Source: Porticoccus sp964276025 (GTDB lineage: Bacteria; Pseudomonadota; Gammaproteobacteria; Pseudomonadales; Porticoccaceae). From it: a stretch of DNA of 64,000 nt. Shown piece after piece: positions 9,999 to 18,494 of the stretch. Positions within the stretch are counted from its first letter, which is position 1. Every line of letters starts with the position of its first letter. Below the pieces are notes generated by a model. That model did not search any database. It saw nothing but the letters and a program-made list of their open reading frames with translations, and was not told the DNA's origin. Both the position numbers and the translations under genes were made by a program. The DNA is taken from assembly GCA_964276025.1 (NCBI GenBank), contig CAXYDD010000002.1:620001-684000 (forward strand). Direction: 5' to 3'.

Positions 9999-10671
9999 AT
10001 CATACTTTATTACAGGAACCAGCACAGGTGTTGGAAAGACACGTGTTGCCTCAGGTATTCTTGCTGGAGTATCAAGATTAGGTTTTTCTACTGTAGGCTT
10101 TAAGCCAGTTGCGGCTGGATGTGAACGGACAATAGATGGTTTACAGAATGATGATGCTCAGCTGCTGTTATCTCAAACATCTTTACCATTAAGTTATGAG
10201 CAAATTAATCCTATAGCTCTTGAGCCTGCTATAGCCCCTCATATAGCAGCTAAAGAATTAGGTCAGCGCTTGAGTGCTGATCGTCTAGCCGGATTTTATC
10301 GAGGCCTCATGACAAATAACCCAGATTTTTGTGTAGTGGAAGGTGCGGGGGGCTGGAGAGTTCCAATTAATAACCAAGAAAATTTCTCTGATTTCGCAAA
10401 ATTAATTAAATTACCTGTAATACTCGTTGTCGGTATAGATCTTGGTTGTATTAATCACGCTATACTAACCGCTGAAGCTATCCGTAAAGATAATTTAGTA
10501 TTAGCAGGTTGGGTTGCTAATCAAATTGTGCCTGTGATGAATCGTTATAAAGAAAATGTATCAACATTACAACACTGGATCTCATCACCAATGATTGCGG
10601 AATTAGCTTATAATCAGAATGCTTCACCTGATGAGACAGCTGATCAGTTGGATATAAAATCTTTGTTATAA
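9991..10671 (+). CDS. bioD: Dethiobiotin synthetase
   Basis: ATP-dependent enzyme that closes the ureido ring of DAPA to give dethiobiotin. It has the P-loop GTSTGVGKT, the substrate lysine in FKPVAAG, VEGAGGWRVP, and LGCINHAILT followed by GWVANQ. A GTG at 9991 overlaps the end of bioHC by eight bases and puts the P-loop at the usual position. The longer frame from 9973 adds six residues with no family match. It is the last biotin gene in the operon; bioA is not in the window. Confidence 0.94.
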   Translation: MRKSYFITGTSTGVGKTRVASGILAGVSRLGFSTVGFKPVAAGCERTIDGLQNDDAQLLLSQTSLPLSYEQINPIALEPAIAPHIAAKELGQRLSADRLAGFYRGLMTNNPDFCVVEGAGGWRVPINNQENFSDFAKLIKLPVILVVGIDLGCINHAILTAEAIRKDNLVLAGWVANQIVPVMNRYKENVSTLQHWISSPMIAELAYNQNASPDETADQLDIKSLL

Positions 10672-10717
10672 TATTTAAAAGAAGATTTCTTAGTACTTAA
10701 ACACGATGGTGAATTTT

Positions 10718-10906
10718 ATGGGTATGAGAAGCAAGGAAGAATATAGTGAAGAAGATTTAGCTAGAATTAACGAGGCAGTCAATTCTGGAATCCATTCTGT
10801 TGAACGAAAACCTTTTAGATTTAGGTTATTGTTCTGGTGGTGGGTTGTAGTCGGAATATTAGGCGGCATTAGTTGGCTATCAGCTAAGCTCGTTGGTGTT
10901 GTTTAA
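10718..10906 (+). CDS. Small membrane protein, DUF3094-like
   Basis: A 62-residue protein with a charged N-terminus (KEEYSEEDLARINEAVNSG), a VERKPFR motif and one C-terminal membrane helix (LLFWWWVVVGILGGISWL). The VERKPFR block just before a helix is what I recall from DUF3094 proteins of pseudomonads and relatives; function unknown. Of three nearby ATG codons, 10718 has the best-placed GGTG. It follows bioD by 46 bases and is followed at once by a strong terminator, so it probably rides on the biotin transcript. Confidence 0.65.
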   Translation: MGMRSKEEYSEEDLARINEAVNSGIHSVERKPFRFRLLFWWWVVVGILGGISWLSAKLVGVV

Positions 10907-10924
10907 ACTTAAATTATAGGTATT

Positions 10925-10962
10925 TATATTGCAGATTTAAAAAATCTGCAATATAGTTTTTT
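10925..10962 (+). terminator. Intrinsic terminator of the biotin operon
   Basis: A perfect 14-bp stem (TATATTGCAGATTT with AAATCTGCAATATA), a three-base loop, then G and six T. The reverse direction lacks a T run, so it serves the plus strand, ending bioB-bioF-bioHC-bioD-DUF3094. Confidence 0.9.
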
Positions 10963-10986
10963 ACCTTGAAGCGTGTTTCGAATTGA

Positions 10987-12015
10987 TCATATTTTGAGTT
11001 TCAGATCTCTTTTACACACAGCCATAAGTTTCCCAGTATTTTCTCCAGTATACAATTTTTTCACACCATCAAGAGCGTTCTCTAAACCCTCTGATACATC
11101 AAGACGAACTTTAATTTTTCCCTCAGACATCCATTTAAGGATAGCCTCGTTAGCTTCAGGAAAACGTTCCAGATAGTCCAAGATAATAAAACCTTGAATT
11201 TTAAGCCTATACATTAATACCAGGCTATAATTATAGGGCCCTGGGACACGTTCTAGGGCGTTATATTGAGATATAAGACCACATGTAGGGATCCTTCCAT
11301 GTAAATTCATTAACTTCAGGCATTCATCAAGAATAGTGCCGCCAACATTATCAAAATATATATCAATACCATTTGGGCAGCTCTTAGAGAGCGCATCAGG
11401 CAAGTTCGCAGTTTTATAGTTAATGGCTTCATCAAAACCTAGATCTTCTTTGATCCATCGACATTTTTCATCAGATCCCGTTAATCCAACTACACGACAG
11501 CCTTTAATTTTTGCTATCTGGCCAGCAATTGATCCAACAGCGCCGGCTGCAGTCGACACCACTACAGTTTCTCCAGCCTTAGGCACACCAACATCTAATA
11601 AGCAAAAATATGCTGAGGGCCCAACAAGGGCTAGAGTTGCAAATGCATCTATCACAGGTACATTGTCGACTTCACTCAATAAACCTACAGACTCCGGTGA
11701 ACCAATTTGATAGTCAGACCATGTCCCAATTCCACTTACAATATCACCCTTCTTAAAAGCAGGAGTCATGCTTTTGAGGACCGTACCACATACTACTCCC
11801 CTCATTGGGTCGTCGATTGCAACAGGCGGCATATATTGCTCCTCATCACTCATCCAAATCCTATTTGTAGGGTCTAAGGACAAGTAGTTAAGTTGAAAAA
11901 GACACTCACCATCTTTCGGTTGAGGAATATCTTCTTTTTCGAAACTTAATGTATTATTCTTGATATTTCCAATAGGTCTCTCTCGAAGTCGCCAGACACG
12001 ATTATTTTTAATCAT
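10987..12015 (-). CDS. NADP-dependent medium-chain reductase, CurA / prostaglandin-reductase type
   Basis: Zinc-free MDR family enzyme; relatives reduce activated C=C bonds of alpha,beta-unsaturated ketones with NADPH. The N-terminus NRVWRLRERPIG and LSLDPTNRIWM are typical of the CurA/LTB4-dehydrogenase branch. The cofactor site is STAAGAVGSIAGQ, followed by FDNVGG and the PYNYSLVLMYRLKIQGF block. Length 342 aa is normal. AGGGG lies nine bases before the ATG. The true substrate cannot be told from sequence. It is convergent with the biotin operon. Confidence 0.85.
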   Translation of the reverse strand: MIKNNRVWRLRERPIGNIKNNTLSFEKEDIPQPKDGECLFQLNYLSLDPTNRIWMSDEEQYMPPVAIDDPMRGVVCGTVLKSMTPAFKKGDIVSGIGTWSDYQIGSPESVGLLSEVDNVPVIDAFATLALVGPSAYFCLLDVGVPKAGETVVVSTAAGAVGSIAGQIAKIKGCRVVGLTGSDEKCRWIKEDLGFDEAINYKTANLPDALSKSCPNGIDIYFDNVGGTILDECLKLMNLHGRIPTCGLISQYNALERVPGPYNYSLVLMYRLKIQGFIILDYLERFPEANEAILKWMSEGKIKVRLDVSEGLENALDGVKKLYTGENTGKLMAVCKRDLKLKI

Positions 12016-12137
12016 AATTAATCCCCTAAAAATTCTTTATTAGTTCAGCACAAATTTTGTTAAACAATCACAACACATACTAAATATATTATAAATGATA
12101 AATACGCCAATTTTTAGAAAGTAATAAGATACTTAAG

Positions 12138-12629
12138 CTATCTGACAACAAAAACATCGTACTTAACAAAACCGTTATCACCAAATTGTATTTCCACCAT
12201 CTTATTGATAGTTTGGATCTCATTAAGCCAACCATATTTTTCAGATGAAGTCTGAAAAGTAGGAGCCGCAACAAAATAAGGTATATCTTTATATGTTAAT
12301 AGCTCTCCATTCGTCAGGCGCTGTAAACTTTCAGGGGTATTTTTTATTATTCCATTGTATGTTATGTAAATGTAAGCATCATCATCAGTTTTTATTAGCC
12401 CTCTTACATCTAGACGAAAATTTCCAGAAGGCATGATACGCAACCAGTCAGCTCCAGGAGCAATAAATTTACCATTAATTTTTGGCCCAGCAACCCAACC
12501 CCCTTCTCGGACATTAACTATCATCATGCCATCATCAATTGCCAATGGGGGGTCCAAGGGAGCTTCATAGCTCATTATGTATTCGGTAGTGATATTGGTG
12601 CTTTGTATAGTTGTGCCTTCTTTTTTCAT
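12138..12629 (-). CDS. DUF3237 family protein
   Basis: A soluble 163-aa protein of the DUF3237 (UPF0311) beta-barrel family, function unknown. Visible family marks are GGWVAGPKINGKFIAPGADW, LDVRGLIKTDDDAYIYI, YNGI and the C-terminal PTFQTSSEKYGWLN. The ATG at 12629 has GAGGG seven bases upstream; a TTG six bases earlier is less likely. It lies 60 bp after the last gene of the envelope operon on the same strand, so it may be read through from it, but the family match suggests a metabolic role linked to the CurA-like neighbour. Confidence 0.8.
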   Translation of the reverse strand: MKKEGTTIQSTNITTEYIMSYEAPLDPPLAIDDGMMIVNVREGGWVAGPKINGKFIAPGADWLRIMPSGNFRLDVRGLIKTDDDAYIYITYNGIIKNTPESLQRLTNGELLTYKDIPYFVAAPTFQTSSEKYGWLNEIQTINKMVEIQFGDNGFVKYDVFVVR

Positions 12630-12689
12630 AAACAACCCTCATAATAGATTTAAGTATATAACTCTACATTTACATATAGTTACAGTATG

Positions 12690-13376
12690 TCATCTGCTGG
12701 TAAAGAATCCTTTTAGTCTGTTGCTAATTCCTTCACAGGCGACCCCTTGAACTTGAGCTATCAATGGTATGGGGGGACCAACTCCTAATAAATAAGACGA
12801 CCCTTTGCTATCTACTTTTATCTTCCCTTTTTCAGTTAGGTTCCTTAGATCCCAAATAGTAGCTTCGTAAGATGAAGTTTTATCCCAACTCTTAAAACCA
12901 AAGCAACCACCACTTGGAGCCATACCGCAAGTCATAGAGCCACTTTCTTTACTGGTTTCGGTGCTACCGTCAACCCATACAATATATCTAATCTTTAGCT
13001 TTTGAATTTGGTTAGTTATTACAATCCTATTGAGAATTATCTTCATACGATTTAGATTTAGTGGAGCTATTCTTGGCTCAAACCAAGGATAAAATTTATC
13101 CAGAAAATTTTTTTCTTGTATAACATTCAAATTTTTAGATCTAGAAATATTGTTCCCAATACAGCTTATAAAGCCAGGTTCTGTTTCATAAGAGTTCCCA
13201 TGTCTTCTTCCCATAATAACTATTTTTTCTTCACTATCCATACTGAGCTTTGTGGAGCTAGATTTTTGTTCATCAACAACAGTTGAGGTTGAGCAACCAG
13301 ATATAAAAGTTAGAATCAACACAGTCAAAAAAAATGAATAGCCGAAAATAACTTCACTTAAATTATTGGCTTTCAT
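12690..13376 (-). CDS. Putative lipoprotein, last gene of the envelope operon
   Basis: No known family recognised. The N-terminus has a hydrophobic signal (FFLTVLILTFISGC) with a lipobox ending in Cys at about residue 28, so the mature protein is probably lipid-anchored. The rest is a mixed alpha/beta domain of about 200 aa with RMKIILNRIVITNQI, and a Gly/Cys segment TCGMAPSGGCFGF. This pattern recalls small periplasmic proteins built around a GNA1162 or CsgG-like fold, but the similarity is weak. It overlaps the preceding gene by 14 bases, so translation is likely coupled. Confidence 0.7.
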   Translation of the reverse strand: MKANNLSEVIFGYSFFLTVLILTFISGCSTSTVVDEQKSSSTKLSMDSEEKIVIMGRRHGNSYETEPGFISCIGNNISRSKNLNVIQEKNFLDKFYPWFEPRIAPLNLNRMKIILNRIVITNQIQKLKIRYIVWVDGSTETSKESGSMTCGMAPSGGCFGFKSWDKTSSYEATIWDLRNLTEKGKIKVDSKGSSYLLGVGPPIPLIAQVQGVACEGISNRLKGFFTSR

Positions 13377-14001
13377 TTTTTACTGCCTTTTCTTTGTTAA
13401 TCCAGTTGCGTATTTCAGGAATTTGATGGAAGCCAGTGATAATTTGTACTCCAGCGTCACGCAGTGCTGCATTAGTAGCTTGATGTAGCGCTTTTTCTTG
13501 AGAGCCCAAAAATCGTGTTTGAGTTCTTCCGTATGAGCTTATGATCCATTCACAAATACTGGAGCCTTCACTATCAAAAATTTCCAGCTTATATTTTATC
13601 CATATTTCAAAAACATTTACGCTTGTTTCACGAGGTAAAGAGAGCTGAAGATCCTCAACTATAACTGAAACATATAAGTCTAAGGATTTTGTTGGTCTCA
13701 GGGGTCTCGTGATAAATTCTGATACACTTTGATACATAGAGCTAAAAGTTTGATTTAGTAACTCACTCTGAGATTTCCCAAGCGAAATAGTAATTTTTTC
13801 ATCATCTTTTTCTCTAATAAATGAGTAATTAGTGAATGAACTATCAAGCACAAGGCCTATCTTGTAAGGAAGTTCTTTTATTAAAGCTGGTGGATGTTCA
13901 CTAACAACAACTACATGAGTTGAACAGCCCATTAAAAATAATTGAGTAATAATTAAAGAGATAAAATTTTTTTTTTTGAATATAGCTGTCATATTAATCA
14001 T
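13363..14001 (-). CDS. Putative lipoprotein
   Basis: Signal peptide of the lipoprotein type: positively charged start, hydrophobic ISLIITQLFLMGC, Cys near residue 26. The mature part has IGLVLDSSFTNY, LDLYVSVIVEDLQLSL and a helix rich in Ala near the C-terminus (KALHQATNAALRDAGVQII). This layout resembles LptE or YajG-like auxiliary lipoproteins, but I cannot assign it. Two Met codons (residues 1 and 4) are possible starts. It lies between the vWA genes and another lipoprotein, which suggests an outer-membrane partner for the complex. Confidence 0.7.
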   Translation of the reverse strand: MINMTAIFKKKNFISLIITQLFLMGCSTHVVVVSEHPPALIKELPYKIGLVLDSSFTNYSFIREKDDEKITISLGKSQSELLNQTFSSMYQSVSEFITRPLRPTKSLDLYVSVIVEDLQLSLPRETSVNVFEIWIKYKLEIFDSEGSSICEWIISSYGRTQTRFLGSQEKALHQATNAALRDAGVQIITGFHQIPEIRNWINKEKAVKNESQ

Positions 14002-14023
14002 TTAATATATTTAGATGAAAATT

Positions 14024-15010
14024 TTACTCAAGTCCAGTGAGGCCTATAAAAGTTCCATTATTATCATAACTTAACTCTCGCATTAACGCAGAAAAACGTG
14101 TGGCGGTTTGCAAATTGCCTCCTTCAACTTTGAAGTGAACTGGAAAGCCGACAGTATGAATGCGAACCAGCCTATCAGCCCCTTCAAGTTTATTGATTTT
14201 ATCAGTTGCTTTTAGAACTTGACCTATAGAGCCCCCGGTAAAATCATCGCCAAATACATATAAGCTAATTTTATTTTTTGAAGAATAAAATTGTCTTATA
14301 GCTTTTTGTATACCCTCTACAGGGCTTGAGTTACTGAAGGGCGCCCAAGTTGTTAATCGACTTAATATAGCTTTTCGTCTAGCAGGTGTATCGGGTATCC
14401 ATTTTTTATTAAAACTAGAGAACATATAGTCACCCATATCGTTCATTACCTGAATACCCTTAACTTGGGGATAAATATTAAGAATATTTATCATCTCTTT
14501 TTTCACTCTGGTCCAGGCAAAATTTGACATACTACCTGATGTATCTATGATAAATACAATGTATTCACTATCAACTGGTATGCCGCCAATTACATCTTTT
14601 TTTGATTTTTTTTGGGTTTTGACTAGCCGGCGCATTTCGTCAGTAAGATTTTGTTGTGCTAACTCAAGCTTGACTTTTTTGTCAATAAATACTGAGTTTT
14701 TTTGTTGGCTTTTGATCAGTTCTTGTTCGAGACTAGCTACTTCTTTTCTAGCATCTTGGAACTGAATCTCTTTATATTTTAGTGTTTCTTTCAGTACATT
14801 TATTTCCCCGCGTATTTCAAATAGTTTTTTTTGTATAACTGGAATGCTTGATAATGTTGGATCTTTTTCGGTTTGAAGAAATGATGAATCAACAGTTTTT
14901 GCAATTAATAGTAAAAGTACTATTGCTCCAAAACCGCAACTTATAACATCTAGAAATGAGATGCTAATTTCACTTATATTTCTTCTGTTTTGACGTCTCT
15001 TGCGAGTCAT
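14024..15010 (-). CDS. vWA-domain protein with ExbD-like N-terminal membrane helix (second copy)
   Basis: A single helix near residues 15-37 contains SFLDVISCGFGAIVLLLLIA. The Phe-Leu-Asp-Val at its start matches the place of the proton-carrying Asp in ExbD (FIDV). Next is a coiled coil (about residues 45-120). A von Willebrand A domain follows, beginning FIIDTSGSMS; DxSxS, a central SSPVEG and FGDDFTGG give a near-complete MIDAS metal site. The orientation should put the vWA domain in the periplasm. The ATG at 15010 overlaps the previous stop by four bases (ATGA). It is a diverged paralogue of the upstream gene. Confidence 0.85.
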   Translation of the reverse strand: MTRKRRQNRRNISEISISFLDVISCGFGAIVLLLLIAKTVDSSFLQTEKDPTLSSIPVIQKKLFEIRGEINVLKETLKYKEIQFQDARKEVASLEQELIKSQQKNSVFIDKKVKLELAQQNLTDEMRRLVKTQKKSKKDVIGGIPVDSEYIVFIIDTSGSMSNFAWTRVKKEMINILNIYPQVKGIQVMNDMGDYMFSSFNKKWIPDTPARRKAILSRLTTWAPFSNSSPVEGIQKAIRQFYSSKNKISLYVFGDDFTGGSIGQVLKATDKINKLEGADRLVRIHTVGFPVHFKVEGGNLQTATRFSALMRELSYDNNGTFIGLTGLE

Positions 15011-16050
15011 GGCCAATCTCTTGATGGGCTCATAAAAGATCCTTTAGTTGATATTGCTAATTTCCAATAGCTAGCAGCTGCGAAAGGGTCCCCTTCCATA
15101 GGAAACAAAAGTATATTAACTGGAGTCCTAGATGGTAATTCTTTCAAGGATTCTTGAAATAATTTCATTCGATCGCTAGCAGTGACAGTCATATTTTTTT
15201 TCTTTTTATTTCCTTGAGTAGGAAGACCGTCCGTTATTAAAAAAATATTATCTGGAGGAATCCGAAAATCCGCTAAAGCCTGAAAAGCTTTAGCTAAGTT
15301 CGTACCTCCATTTGGAATTATCTTTTTTAGTTCTTGTATTGAAGAGTTTAAGCTTGATATATCCTGTGTATTTCTCCAAACCCCATCATCATTACTGATC
15401 GATTTGGATGAGGAGTTAAATGTATAAATTTGATATTGACTATCTTTGGGCATTTGAGAAATAAGCCATTCAGTAGTCTTTATAGCACGCTTCCACTTAG
15501 GAGAACTTTTTTTTGATTCATCATCCATATTTCGCATTCGGATAACATTTACTATAGAGTCAGAAAGCATACTAGCTGAGGCGTCAACTAGAATAATGAT
15601 TCTTTTACCGCCTAATTTAAGACCAGTAAGGTATTGTCGCTCCCCATCACCTAAGAATTTTCTTATATTTTTACCATTACCCTGTTTTTTGAGGAGCTGT
15701 ATTTTTTCTTGGAGTACAAAGATTTGTCCTTTTAAAAAATCTAACTCTTCCTCTGGATCTAATTGCGTCGGTGTTGTTTTTTTAATATTTTTAATATTTT
15801 CTATTATTTTAACTACATTCTCATCTGTAATAGTTAGAGTATTTTTCAGTCTTAATAGATTTGCTTTTCCGGTCTTGATTTCTTCAAGAAGAATTTTTTT
15901 TTCTGAGGTTCCAGCTGAATCTGTAAATTCATTAGAGACAGGATTATGCTTTAATATGAGAAATAGAAGTGTAACAGCACCAAATCCACAAGCCATTATA
16001 TCTAAAAATGATAGACTGAAAGTTGTAATTTGACGTTTTGAGCGAGCCAC
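15007..16050 (-). CDS. vWA-domain protein with ExbD-like N-terminal membrane helix (first copy)
   Basis: The N-terminal helix (about residues 12-33) reads SLSFLDIMACGFGAVTLLFL, again with Asp at the ExbD position. A coiled coil (about 45-120) leads to a vWA domain starting ILVDASASM. All MIDAS parts are present: DASAS, GGTNLAKA and ITDGLPTQG, so it should bind a divalent metal and possibly a protein ligand. The start is GTG at 16050, one base after the previous stop, with AGGG about nine bases upstream. The two vWA proteins share only the helix motif and fold, so they may form a heteromer in the motor. Confidence 0.85.
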   Translation of the reverse strand: MARSKRQITTFSLSFLDIMACGFGAVTLLFLILKHNPVSNEFTDSAGTSEKKILLEEIKTGKANLLRLKNTLTITDENVVKIIENIKNIKKTTPTQLDPEEELDFLKGQIFVLQEKIQLLKKQGNGKNIRKFLGDGERQYLTGLKLGGKRIIILVDASASMLSDSIVNVIRMRNMDDESKKSSPKWKRAIKTTEWLISQMPKDSQYQIYTFNSSSKSISNDDGVWRNTQDISSLNSSIQELKKIIPNGGTNLAKAFQALADFRIPPDNIFLITDGLPTQGNKKKKNMTVTASDRMKLFQESLKELPSRTPVNILLFPMEGDPFAAASYWKLAISTKGSFMSPSRDWP

Positions 16051-16051
16051 T

Positions 16052-17338
16052 TCAGATAACCCTAATTAATTCAAATGATTCAGATTCAACTGTGATAACT
16101 TCGCCTAGATTTAATTTAACTTTTTCTTTTTGATCCTTATCTTCATCATTTATATATAAATTATTTTCCATTAAAAAGATTGATTTTTTTGATATCTGAC
16201 TTTGAGTAAACCTTAGGGAACCCTGATAAAGATCAAAATATAGAACATTTCCTATTTCTATAGCTTCATGTTTATAAAGTACATGAGTTGGTATCTTCGT
16301 TAGGATCAAATTCGTGGTTTCTGGTATATTGGAGGTCAAGTTATTAAGTGATATAACGAGGTGCATATTTTGTTGATCTTGTATAATTTCTTGTGAATTT
16401 TCTAGAGAACCAAAAACTGCTGCTTCTTTTTTTAGTATATGGAATTTCGCTAGTTTCTCAGATATTCCTGGTAACAACAGTAATCTGTGGCTAGCAACCA
16501 GAACATCGCTGTTTTCTGCTTTGCTGATAAACTTCTTTTTTAGTTGATTTATTTTTTTTGTACTTCCTGCTAGAAGTTCTTCAAGATTAACCACTAACTG
16601 ATATGTACCTTGCGGGCTATCTAATATGGCGATTGTTTCTGAGTTTAGATTTAACTCTTCAATCCACTTTGGTAATGAATTATAGAGTTGCTGTTCTCCC
16701 TCAGCAGTATGGAGAGGATCAAAGCGGTATTCCTTAATAAATTTATCAGCAATATTTCTTGCCCAATCGTCATAAAAATTTCTTAATCCTATGTCCGTGA
16801 CGATATCGACACAAGTCCTCTTTAGGGTGCCTTGGTTTTTTTGTAGTCGAGTAAAAACAGTCTGATGTAACTGAATATCTAAGTGTACAAAGCATTTACC
16901 ATCGCTGGCTTTATCTTTGGATCCAAAATGACATACAGCTGCAACAGCAGAATCAACTAGACCAAGAACCTTAAAACTTGATGCTTTGGCTAGTCCAAGA
17001 ATTATAGAAAGCTGCTCGCGATCGAAAGTACCTGGAATAGCAAATATAATTTCACTTGGTTTATTTAACTTATTATATAAATCTGTTAGTTGCTGAAAAG
17101 CTAAATCTGCATTATGCCTGACCTTGTTTGTTGGATGAGAAAGTGGCGATAAATTCAGTTGGCGCCAAAATTGATTGAAGCTTCTTTGTGGAGACAAGAA
17201 GCTTTTTTTCATTGCGATATCTCCAGTTTCAATTCCATCATTTGTCAAAAAAGCATATCCGGGGCTAATAAATATTTCACCCATATCATTTCTGCAACAA
17301 TGGCCAGAGTCATTTATTTCAATTATCGCTAAGCTCAT
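16052..17338 (-). CDS. Degenerate Hsp70/actin-fold protein
   Basis: The middle region (FAIPGTFDREQLSIILGLA, then KVLGLVDSAVAAVCHFG) matches the Hsp70 pattern of VPAxF, glycine-rich helix and NEPTAAA. But the first phosphate loop (IDLGTTNS in DnaK) is replaced by IEINDSGHCCRND, and the second phosphate loop (DLGGGTFD) by HLDIQLHQTVF. ATP binding is therefore doubtful and it may be a pseudo-ATPase scaffold. The last 60 residues look like a separate small beta domain. No signal peptide or membrane helix: it is the likely cytoplasmic member of the operon. Confidence 0.7.
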   Translation of the reverse strand: MSLAIIEINDSGHCCRNDMGEIFISPGYAFLTNDGIETGDIAMKKSFLSPQRSFNQFWRQLNLSPLSHPTNKVRHNADLAFQQLTDLYNKLNKPSEIIFAIPGTFDREQLSIILGLAKASSFKVLGLVDSAVAAVCHFGSKDKASDGKCFVHLDIQLHQTVFTRLQKNQGTLKRTCVDIVTDIGLRNFYDDWARNIADKFIKEYRFDPLHTAEGEQQLYNSLPKWIEELNLNSETIAILDSPQGTYQLVVNLEELLAGSTKKINQLKKKFISKAENSDVLVASHRLLLLPGISEKLAKFHILKKEAAVFGSLENSQEIIQDQQNMHLVISLNNLTSNIPETTNLILTKIPTHVLYKHEAIEIGNVLYFDLYQGSLRFTQSQISKKSIFLMENNLYINDEDKDQKEKVKLNLGEVITVESESFELIRVI

Positions 17339-17373
17339 ACTATTACTCTTATGAAAAATTTATATGTCATTAA

Positions 17374-18177
17374 TTATTCATAGTCTGTTTTTAGGTATCT
17401 GACTAGATTGCTATCACAGTAATCGTGTGAATCTAAAACTAATCGCTCTTGTGCCAATTGAATTTGATGTACTATAAACATTAGAAATATACTTATTATG
17501 AGAGCAATAAAAGTGGAGTTAAATGCTACACCTAAACTTGCTGTAACCCCTGCAATATCGCCCTGTACTGCCTTATGAGCTTGACTTAACGCCTCTCCAA
17601 TACCCCTAACGGTGCCTATGAATCCTATAGATGGAATTGCCCAAGCTATATAGCGCACCATAGAAAGCTCTGAATCAAGCTTATCAGACTCTTTATCTAA
17701 TACCTCACTTATTGCATTAGAGACATCCTGTATATTTCTAGTGGAATCAAATCGATGAAGAGCTATCAATAGCACCCTTGGGATCAAACCTTTTTTTTGA
17801 GTGGAAGATAGTGCTTGAATTGGCCGAGATATCTGACGAGCATCCTCAGGGAGTATCCGTGTTCCTTCTGTAGCAGTCAGCAGTTGATGGTTTAACAATT
17901 TTCGTTCATCTATGATATTTCTAGCTTTGTACCCCATGATGGCACAAGCCCAGATCATTAGTATAAAGCATGCTTCTTGCTCAAAATCTTTTATGACAAT
18001 ATAAAAAGATCTTACTGCTACATACGACTCACCTGCCTCTTCTTTAGCTAATTGATTTTCTAGCAAAATATTCGCATTGGGTCGAATTAATGTAAGATAA
18101 ATTGTATGGACTACAATTAAAGCCAGAATTAGTGAAAAGATTTGATACATGAATTCTGATGAAACTTTTGGTTGCAT
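17374..18177 (-). CDS. MotA/TolQ/ExbB-family proton channel protein
   Basis: Inner-membrane channel subunit of a proton-driven motor. Membrane segments are near residues 12-30, 70-88, 175-198 and 215-240. The family signature lies in the last two: AIPSIGFIGTVRGIGEAL and SLGVAFNSTFIALIISIF, with Thr residues at the proton-path positions. A cytoplasmic loop of about 85 residues lies between helices two and three. Strong Shine-Dalgarno AAGGAG eight bases before the ATG. No normal exbD or tolR is nearby; the two vWA proteins downstream carry the ExbD-like helix instead. Confidence 0.9.
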   Translation of the reverse strand: MQPKVSSEFMYQIFSLILALIVVHTIYLTLIRPNANILLENQLAKEEAGESYVAVRSFYIVIKDFEQEACFILMIWACAIMGYKARNIIDERKLLNHQLLTATEGTRILPEDARQISRPIQALSSTQKKGLIPRVLLIALHRFDSTRNIQDVSNAISEVLDKESDKLDSELSMVRYIAWAIPSIGFIGTVRGIGEALSQAHKAVQGDIAGVTASLGVAFNSTFIALIISIFLMFIVHQIQLAQERLVLDSHDYCDSNLVRYLKTDYE

Positions 18178-18189
18178 TTGAATTACTCC

Positions 18190-18453
18190 TTATATATCGA
18201 CAGGGAAGGGTATAGCTAAATCTTCAGAAATTTCTTCACTGGGGTTAAATTTTTTGGTGTCTATATTTTTATTAGGCATTTTTAGAGCTGACTGATTTAT
18301 TGTTGAATTCAAGCTATCATTAGTTGAATTTGATATTTTAGGGCTGTTTTGTTGTAATTTTTTAGTATCTGAAATACTAGTTACCTGCCGATCTTTACCA
18401 GTGACATAACTGCTAAAACCAATCAGTATAAAAAGAATGTAATAGAATTTCAC
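18190..18453 (-). CDS. Small exported protein of unknown function (87 aa)
   Basis: A short protein with an N-terminal signal peptide (YYILFILIGFSSYVTG, cleavage likely before KDRQ) and a mature part of about 70 residues that is rich in Asn, Ser and Lys and looks unfolded. It ends with acidic and Pro residues (EEISEDLAIPFPVDI). The GTG start has AGGGGAAG upstream. It ends 12 bases before the ExbB-like gene, so the two are probably translated from one mRNA. No family recognised. Confidence 0.6.
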   Translation of the reverse strand: MKFYYILFILIGFSSYVTGKDRQVTSISDTKKLQQNSPKISNSTNDSLNSTINQSALKMPNKNIDTKKFNPSEEISEDLAIPFPVDI

Positions 18454-18494
18454 AGCTTCCCCTAAGTTTTAATCTATCTTTTGTAACTTTACAC

